Source of the DNA: Paratinospora sagittata | Taxonomy: Eukaryota; Streptophyta; Magnoliopsida; Ranunculales; Menispermaceae | NCBI GenBank assembly: GCA_035771175.1 | Contig: CM069599.1 | Coordinates: 37,325,707 to 37,389,706 of the forward strand | DNA: 64,000 bases | Direction: 5' to 3' | In this document: in pieces, positions 13,001-22,000 of the stretch | How positions within the stretch are numbered: the first letter of the stretch is position 1 | How the letters are laid out: each line of letters starts with the position of its first letter | Notes under the pieces: model-generated | The model's input: the letters and a program-made list of their open reading frames with translations, nothing else | What the model was told of the DNA's origin: nothing | Database searches by the model: none | Made by a program: the position numbers and the translations under genes

Positions 13001-16000
13001 CAAACAAGTTACCATTGCAAAGAAGAGGCTCAAGATGTCCATTCCCAGAAGCCCTGCAAACAAAAAGAGCAAGAAACTTTGCGTTAAGCATAAAATGTTG
13101 AAAATTACTACAACAAAGAAAAAAAAGATATTACTTTTCTTCAAATTGGGGGATATGAAGACTTCTTTATATCATGTCTTTAAAGGGCATACCCAGTGCA
13201 AAGTACACAACCTTACCTCCACAATAAGAGGTTATTTCTTGATTCAAACTCTCAACTTCCTGGTCACAATAGAACAACTTCAACTGTTGTGCCAAGGCCT
13301 CGAAACTTCTATACAACTCATGTACTTGAGGTACAATATGGAAACACATTGTTGACATTTATGTCGAATGGGGAAAAAAAAGAACAAGTTCTAGCATGCA
13401 CTTGAATAATTGGCAAGATGCGAAGAACTCATTGATAGAAATAGAACTGATGACATTATATTTTATCTTTAATTAAAGAGGAACAAAATCTTGATTTTGC
13501 TCTCTCACCAATACTAAACATCTGCTTCCATGGGCACAAACCTTAAGGCATTGCAACTTGATTCTTTTATCAGCAAAAAGGAGATAGACAAATGATTAAA
13601 GGTAAACAAGCCTAAAATACAAAAGAGATGCAAATGTGAAAGAGCCAACCAAAGACCCAACACCAACTAGAGTGCAGGGACAGAAAAAATAATAATAAAT
13701 AATAAATAAATAAGCTATCACAACTAGAAGCCTCCAAAACATTACAGAAAGTCAAAATTTTGATTTTAAGGGTTAATATCCTCTACAAGTAGTGCACCAT
13801 ATGGAACATGTGGGTCATTATAACCCTCCCATTCATCCCATGCAAAAGAAAACTAGTAGCTAAGATATAGCTATTGCCCAAGATGCCATAAGGTGCAACA
13901 TGATGATCTTAAAACGCAAAATACAAAATGGAGATACAAAAAAGACTTCCTGCCCTAAGCAGCATATTAGCAGAGCTCTTACAAGCCCTTAGAATTAATT
14001 CTGACTCAATTAGCAGATTCTACTGATGTTGATAAATAAAGTGAAAAAATAATCCATCAGATACTTGAAAAATAGAAGAGTCTTCAGAGATTATTCAGAA
14101 GATAAAACTAGTGAAGACGAGAGAAATAAAGTATAGAAAGCCTAGAAAAGGCTTAGTATTATAATCTCTCCACTTTTCATCTTTTCATTTTATCACACTG
14201 ATTGTGCTTTTTAAATGAAGAAAACTTGATAATAATTCCTTTATTTATGAATTAAAGCTTACATCAAATCACCAACTTTTTTAGATATCTCCAAATCACT
14301 ATGAGGCAAAACTTTGTCATAAATGGTATGTATAGATATATTGTTATACACGTCACAGAAATTATCAATGTGCATACTTAGTATGTATAAATGGATCAAG
14401 TTACACATATCTATGTGCACAACATACATGAAGCACCAAGCATCTAACAATGTAAGTACTGCAAGTGCATATACACATGAATTTATACAGAATACAAATA
14501 CACGCATCCACACATTGGTATGCACAGCACATATCTGTGTGACTATGTTATAGTTCAATAACCGGGCTCAAGAATTTGCACCATTATACAGATTTAACTT
14601 ACAATTCACACTCTACATGTATACTGAAATAAGGAGTATAAATAATGATTTTAAAAGTATACATACTAAGTATATTACGTATATAGTGAGGGTGACTTCC
14701 CCAATGAAGATACCCTTATCAGTCCCTCTTGAAATAATCTGACATAGAATTTCTCAGATGTAATGATAGTGGGAACATTAATGACCCACTATTTATTCAA
14801 CATCCTCACCATTTCTCACTGATCTAGGAATAAAAAAACAGGTTGATTTCATCAAAAGATCACTTTCATAATAACAAAGATTATTAGCACGAGTCAAACT
14901 AGATACATACAAACAGTTGTAGGCACGTGTATACATCTCCAACTCAACTCAACTAAGCATTTTCTCAACTATATGGGGCCGGCACATGTATACATCTCCC
15001 CAAACCAAATAAATAAATAAAAACAAAAGTCAAATGGATAGCACCTATCAGTAATAAAGAGCTTATTTAGTATTGATATAACAAATTTTCTGCTTTTACC
15101 ACGTCTATGCACAAATTATACTGAAAGCACAAGGTGCAAACTTGGTGGATTGAAGCGAACACTACAAACTAGTATGGGAATAAAATAAAATAAAATAACT
15201 CAACTTCCTATCATACAAACTACACTACAAATAAGTCAGGAAAAACAGTTGCATCATTTTATTTGGACATTCTGAGTAACAAGTGTAAAGAATCTTACTC
15301 CAACAGAACTTTGGCAGCCTCTTGGCATTCTGAAACTCGGTAATTATAGCCAACATTTTGTGTCAAAGCCTGCTTCAATCCTGAAAATGCAATTAAGATC
15401 TTGTATTCTTTTGCTTCCTTATTTCCGTGGTCTGTTTGCAACTTTGGTGATTTTATGAGGTGGTGTTCCTTCGTCTGCAGGGCCAAACTAGATTAATGAG
15501 TAATGCAGATTCAAATGATGGAAAAACATGGAATGTGCTTCTGGATGCAAAAATGTTGTACATTGGCAAGAACCAAATGAAATACAGGAAGAGTCAATAT
15601 CAACTAGAGTCCCAGCTAAACTGAATCAAATGGATTCTCATTTAAAAAAAAAAAAAGTCGATGGATTTTATGACCTATTATTAATGTGTTCTCCAAAGAA
15701 ACAAAATCATAAACGTTTCCACACTCATGCAGTCGTGTGCATCTAAAATTCTAAACATCTATAGGATGATTATTAAGTAAAGAAGCAATATAAACTTATA
15801 GAGCAAGCGGGCAAATTTATACAAAGTGACAAAAAAATTAGCCAATATAAAAATTGCACCTGAAATGAAGTTACTGTAACTTCATAGAGAAGGGAGGTTT
15901 TACCACTGGCAAACATTTAAATAACCATCATCATGCAAATGCATTACCTCGCAGTTCATGCAAGTAAGACAGTCAGAATGTGAAAGAAGTATAGCTGATT

Positions 16001-19000
16001 GGTCCAAAATCCCATTTTTCAGACTCAAGTACTCATTTTCAATTAGCCTGAAACAGAAAATTAGGATATTTTTGAAGAAATAACATTATAGAACAAACAT
16101 GACAATGATTCATTAGTGAATGATATAGAAAATTTAAAAGCAGTTACAATTTTTCTGATGAATTGTACGAAAAGATCTGCACAATGAATTTCATATCTCA
16201 TTCTTTGATACTTCCACTCTAAAATCCTCCCCCTGAAAACATTATTTTCTAAAACATTATCTTACCATTTGAAGGGATAATAATCCTTTTTTTTTTCTGA
16301 AGAAAGGTATTGTAGTCCTTTGAATGCACAATTTTGTCTTTATCTATGTTATTATGAGAGGCTTTTACATTTCTATTAGCAAACGATCAAACTAACCAAA
16401 GAATCACAAAATATTACATATAGTTGCCATTGATTGAACCATTTCAGACGCCTCAAAGGATACCAATTTTAACCATTTCTTTTCAAATAACAACTATGTG
16501 TCTTCCAAAAAAATTCAAGGTATAAAACAGATAGTGATGTGAAACATTTCCATAAGATAATGTAGCCCTTACCTGTCAATAATTTCTTCATAAATTTGGT
16601 AAAAAATATTTGCAACAAAAAGAAGAAAAAAATTAATTTCATAACTAAAAACAAAAGCAAAGCACATGATTTCCACTTGGTCACATCAAGTGCAGAGTTT
16701 GAAATCAAAAGTTCAATTTCCAATAAACCTGTGATTACTAAATTCTAATGAAACAAAGCACCTGATTTGCAACTGTCACAGTCTATAGTGATCTAAATCC
16801 AAGTTGATGTAAATAATTATACAACTCAACTAAATTTTTTTTCCAACTACATGGGAACCACTACATGAATCTACTTCTTCCACTCTACTCTATAAAGGGC
16901 TAAGTCGACATTTAAATCACAAGTAGTTATATCTTTCTTAATTATCTTTGTCCATGTTATATTAGGTCTTCCTCTACCTCTACCATTACCGTAGATTGTT
17001 AATACATCATCTTCCTAACTAGCACATCCAAAGGTCTTCATTGCAAGGATCAAAAATTTGATTTCGACTTGACTTCGGTCACTTGAAAATTAGAATTAAT
17101 TCGGAGAAATTTAATTTGACATGGAGAATTTTTATAAAAATTCGCTAAATTAGAGAAGTTTGGAGAATATTTGCATATATGCTTAAATATTTAGATTTAT
17201 TGTAGTATAAGCTAAAAACTAATATAAATAGACATTTTTAATACATAAAAATACCAATAAGTGACCAAACAAAATCAATCTTGTTACGTGGGTTAATGAA
17301 TTTGAAATGGTGGCTTTTAGTCCTAATTCCTTTTCTTTGTTTTGATATTCTTCTCGATCATATACTTTGCTAGTTTGAATTCCACCATGCTTAATTTATC
17401 AGTTTATTATCTAAATGTATTATTTTTTAATCTTGTTTTATAAAAATTAAGTTAGTTAACTAAAAGAAGATGGCTTTAGGAACACATTTAATTTATTTTT
17501 AAGTTTTTCTCTTATTGCAATTTTATTTTTTTGCTTCTTTTCTTCTCTTTTTGGTAAAGCATATCCCATAAACTACATAATTTATTAGCTTATTAAATTA
17601 TTTTTTAAAATTTATATTGCTATGTTGGTTGATGAAGTTGAAAATAATACATAATTATTGGTATTTCTTTATTTTCTGTTGATGAAAATAACATTTTTTT
17701 ACTTCTTTGTCAAATTTCATCGAATTTTGTTGAATTTTATCGAATTTTTTGTCGAAGTTTTGCATTTTTGAACTGAAAAATAGAAATTTTATTGAATTTT
17801 ATCGAATTATTTCGGTGAATTTTTGTATTTTTTATTTTCATCAATTTCACGCTTCAGTGGTAAAAAAAAAGGAAAAAAATTCGTCGAATTTTGGGGAATT
17901 TTTTAACCATGCTTCATTGTATGTGCAAACCATCTTAATCGGTTTTCTCTCATTTTCTCTCCAATAGAAGCTACTCCTACCATTTTTCGAATGTGCTCAT
18001 TTCTAAATATTTTATCTTCATTGGGGCTGCTGGAACCACAGATCCATCCTTTTTTTTTTTTTTTTTTTTGGAGAAGAAACAAGATAACAACAAATATAAA
18101 TGATAAGGCGCACAACATCATATAGAGCACCAGAAGTGCTCAAAGTTCCAGAAAACAACAGTGTCAATTCAGCTATTACAAACTAGCCCAATTCCTAGGC
18201 TAATCTAACATACTATACCCGCTTGCGAGAGAAGATGACCCAACCCAACTAACAGCCATTAATTTGTTAGACTCCCAAACAATAGTATTAACATTTCCGT
18301 TACACTTAGTTTGTTTACATATTGCTTCCTTACTGCCCAACATTCTATTTTATTAAACACGATTGGCCTAATACCACTTTTATAAAAATCTCCTTTCAAC
18401 TTCAATGGGATGTGTCGATTATATAATACTCCAAAAGCATTCCTCCACTTAACCCTTCCTGCTTTAACTCTATAGCTCACATCCTCACCTATCTATTTCT
18501 CCTCCTTGATGAATAATGGACCCCAAATACCTAAGATTTTGAATCCTTTGTATCTTTAGGCTTTCAATCTTCATCATCTACTTCCAAATTATATTTAAGT
18601 ATTCAATCTTAGTCCTACTATCTCAATCCTTTAGATCCTAAAGCCTCTCTCCAAACCTCTTGCTTAGCATTTGCTCCACATTTAGTTTCGTCAATCAATG
18701 TTAAACACTATATTATTGACAAATAACATACACCATGAAACATCTTCTGGAATATGTTTACTAATTCATTAATAACTAGTGCAAAAAGATAAAGGCTTAA
18801 AGCAAATCCACGGTGCAAAACTACTGCAATACAATTATTTTTACAATGGTTATTACTCCAAATCATAATATCTTTTATCAAGTCAGTGTGCATTTGTAAC
18901 TCCTTTTTTCCCTTAAACCTATTATATTATTTTTCTAGGTAATCTATCAAAGGCTTCCTCTAAATCAATAAAAGCAATGTGAAGATCTTTCTTCTTCTCT

Positions 19001-22000
19001 CTATACCTCTTTATCAATGTGTGTGTGTGTGTGTTTTCCGGTCTAATACTTCAAGTAGGGTTGAACAAACTAAAGATTGTTTGAGTATCAAGTGGATTAA
19101 TCCCTTTCTCCACATGAATGTACAACTACAATTAAACAATCAAAATGACACATTTGTTGTAAAAAAGAAACTCAATCAGCAATAACAGCTATTTGGAAAT
19201 GAGAAATACCTATCTAATTCAATATTTGCATCAGGAGATAAAGTCAAATCATTTGCACTTTCCAGAGCCAGCAGATAAGCTACTCCAGCCTGTCAAATTA
19301 CGAAAGTATAAAGACCAAACATAAGAGGAAAAAAACAAGAACAGAAGACGAGAGTGGGAACATCTTCAGTGATGAATGTGCCAACTTCCTTGTTCCAAAT
19401 AAGTTTCCAACAAAAGAACCAGTTCTTCTTTCTAAGCGATTATTTCAAAACAAGGAATGAGTTCCCAAATATTGGGCATATGCTAGTTTGGAAGATATAT
19501 AATGCTTTGAATTCAATTAGTGCAACACTAATATATCCACATGTGAATTTTTAAATTTTATTCATACTCATTCGATATTTCTTTCTGTTCTGTTTTATCC
19601 TATATCAAAAATCTCAAGGAAATTAAGAACAAATATGTTATTTTATTATTTAATTTACTTCAAGGGAACACAACAAGTTTTTAGGTAAAGAATTTAAAAC
19701 ATAGTAAAACATTTAGGTTGTGCTAGGTTTGTGATTCAAAAACATGTATACAATCCGAAATCGAAAATTTAGAAAACGACTATTTTATCGTTTTGTGATA
19801 GGTTGTTTTCTTAGTAAAATCTTCGAAAACTATTTTTTCATTCCACCAACCAAACACTTTTTCCGTGTTTTCGAATTTTCAGATATAGAAATCTATATAT
19901 GAATCACGAACCAAACGGGGCCTTAAGTATTAACAAATGAAGAAGTGTGATATTACCAAATAATTGAAGGGGAAAAAACACTCACCGCAGCTGAAGAACT
20001 AAGCCCTGAACTATCAAGGCCCTCAGAACCACAAATGATTCCTATAATACCCTAGAACAAGAGAAACAAATAAATTGATCAAGAAAATCCAGCAAAGAAT
20101 CTTAGTCCACAAAATGCAATGAAAAACAACAAATGTGTACCCATCACAACCTGGGTAAGTTGCTTTCCTCCTCTCTGCAGTGCATATAATGCTCCTCTGG
20201 CATAAGTTCCCCAATTACTTTCTCCAAGTGTTGAGGATGGAGCATTCCCATTTGACTTAGTGGAACGAATTGGATGTTGAACTTCATCAACCCTATGTGA
20301 TCCGACAATTGTAATAGTTAACATAACTTCATCAGCTAATCCAAAAAAAATACTTGTTTGGATTCATTTTATGCAGAACACAAAGAAATATGCACTATAG
20401 ATGCTGCATAACTTTTCCATGGACTTAAAAATGGAAATTCTCTTTTATTATGCTTTTTTTTTTATATTTCTTCTGGTAAAAGGCAATTGTCTGTGTCAAG
20501 AAGTACCTTAATGCGTTAATTTCAGGAGCTCTTATCCATATTGCTTTTAAAGTCATTGTCCAATGAGAGGTCAAGACTTTTAATTAAAGAATGACTATGG
20601 TGAGTTAGGGCCATAACACAAATAAAGTGTATACATGGGATTGCTTGCATTGACTTTCCAATATCTTAAGTATTGAAGTAGATAAATTTAACAAAACAAA
20701 GGCAAGTGATAATCAGACTTTGTTTAATCTGCATGACTAAGCTTTGATTTTGAATATTGTACAATAGCTGAATCAAACTAAACCATAACAAAAGGAGCGT
20801 CCATTACCTAAATCTTACTTCTCCCTGAAATTGCCCTGATTGAAGTAGAACCTACAATAAAATTGTCTCCAGATAAGCTGTAGAAAACCATATAGAAGGT
20901 AATAAAGAATGTATAGATATCAAAATATTTCAACTTTCTTTTTGCACAAATGCATTATATGGAAGGGCATACCCAATGCATGGAGGCTGCCACCATTACA
21001 GGGTTTAGGGAATGGATGATGTATGCAACCTTAACTCCAAGTGGACAGTTTGTTTCAGGATTCGAACATGTGACCTCCAGGTCACATTGGAGCAACATTA
21101 ACGATTGCGCCAAGGAATGTCGTTCAATGGCATTATATAAATGATTCCTCAAAAAAAAAAATTCGCATGAAATTTTAAGTGTCAATTGATTACAAGACGT
21201 GCCTTGATTCTTTTCCTAAATTAGCTAACATGCAACATATTGACTTATAAGTAAAAAAGGGCTCAAAATTAATAACAAAGTTGATGCCTGTATCCTACAA
21301 CTTTTCAATTTGAAAATCTAAAACAAGAATAAAGAAATAAGTAAAAAAAAATGTTTGTGATTCCATTATCTTTGTTATCAGCCAATAGAGAATACACACA
21401 CACAAACACATATATGACTACCTGTGGATCACCAGAAGGTACAAACCCCAAAAGTATTCCCTTATTAATCGCCATAGCCAAAACAGTCCCACCCTGTAAA
21501 CAAGAATTCAATAAAATGCAAAAACATGTTAGAGAAGAAGAAGCAAGGGAAAAGGTAAAAAAAAGGCGGTTGTGTGTGTGTTTGTGTCCTTGTTAGAGAA
21601 AAGTGGAAGAAGTAGATTCATGTAGCCAACCCATGAAATTAGGAAAAAGCTTTGTCAAGTTAAATTAAACAGATGTGGGCATTGGGGATAAGGATCAGTA
21701 ACGATTTAGTCATGCCACTAACTATAACCACAAGAATCATGCTAGGCATTCCTTTCTTGTATATGCCTACCAAAAAGCAATAGCTTACAACACTACGACA
21801 CCAATAAATCAACCAACCCAAATCACAAAAGGGGGAAAATAAATAAATACTTGGGAAGTCATTATTATCATGATCTAAAAAGTCGAGAAAAAATGTCAAT
21901 CCCCACACTTAAAAAAAAGTAAGGGGAAAAACTACATTGTCCCACAATTTCAAGATGGTCATAGATGTGCTTTGGAAACTAGTGACAGCATGCAACATTC

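Larger units (their letters stand above)
16820..19015 (-). mobile_element. Degenerate RTE-type LINE with nested insertions
   Basis: Pieces of one non-LTR retrotransposon in minus orientation, in GALAK intron 7. The reverse-transcriptase C-terminal part is visible in broken frames: [19 protein letters not shown] (about 18750-18820), then [11 protein letters not shown]...[16 protein letters not shown] and ECWAVRKQ (18300-18460), then [21 protein letters not shown] (17940-18000). The phrase order matches plant RTE-clade elements. The 3' tail with TAAATCACAAGTAGTTATATC and GGTCTTCCTCTACC lies at 16830-17035. The line is interrupted by the hAT-like element (17044-17911) and a poly(T)-headed insert (about 18050-18250). 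Frames are broken, so it is inactive. Confidence 0.75.

Noticed and set aside
14259..14558. Overlapping ORFs of about 76-99 aa on both strands at 14.3-14.5 kb
   Set aside because: Both strands are open because of low stop density in a TG/CA-rich tract inside GALAK intron 9; no conserved motif on either strand.
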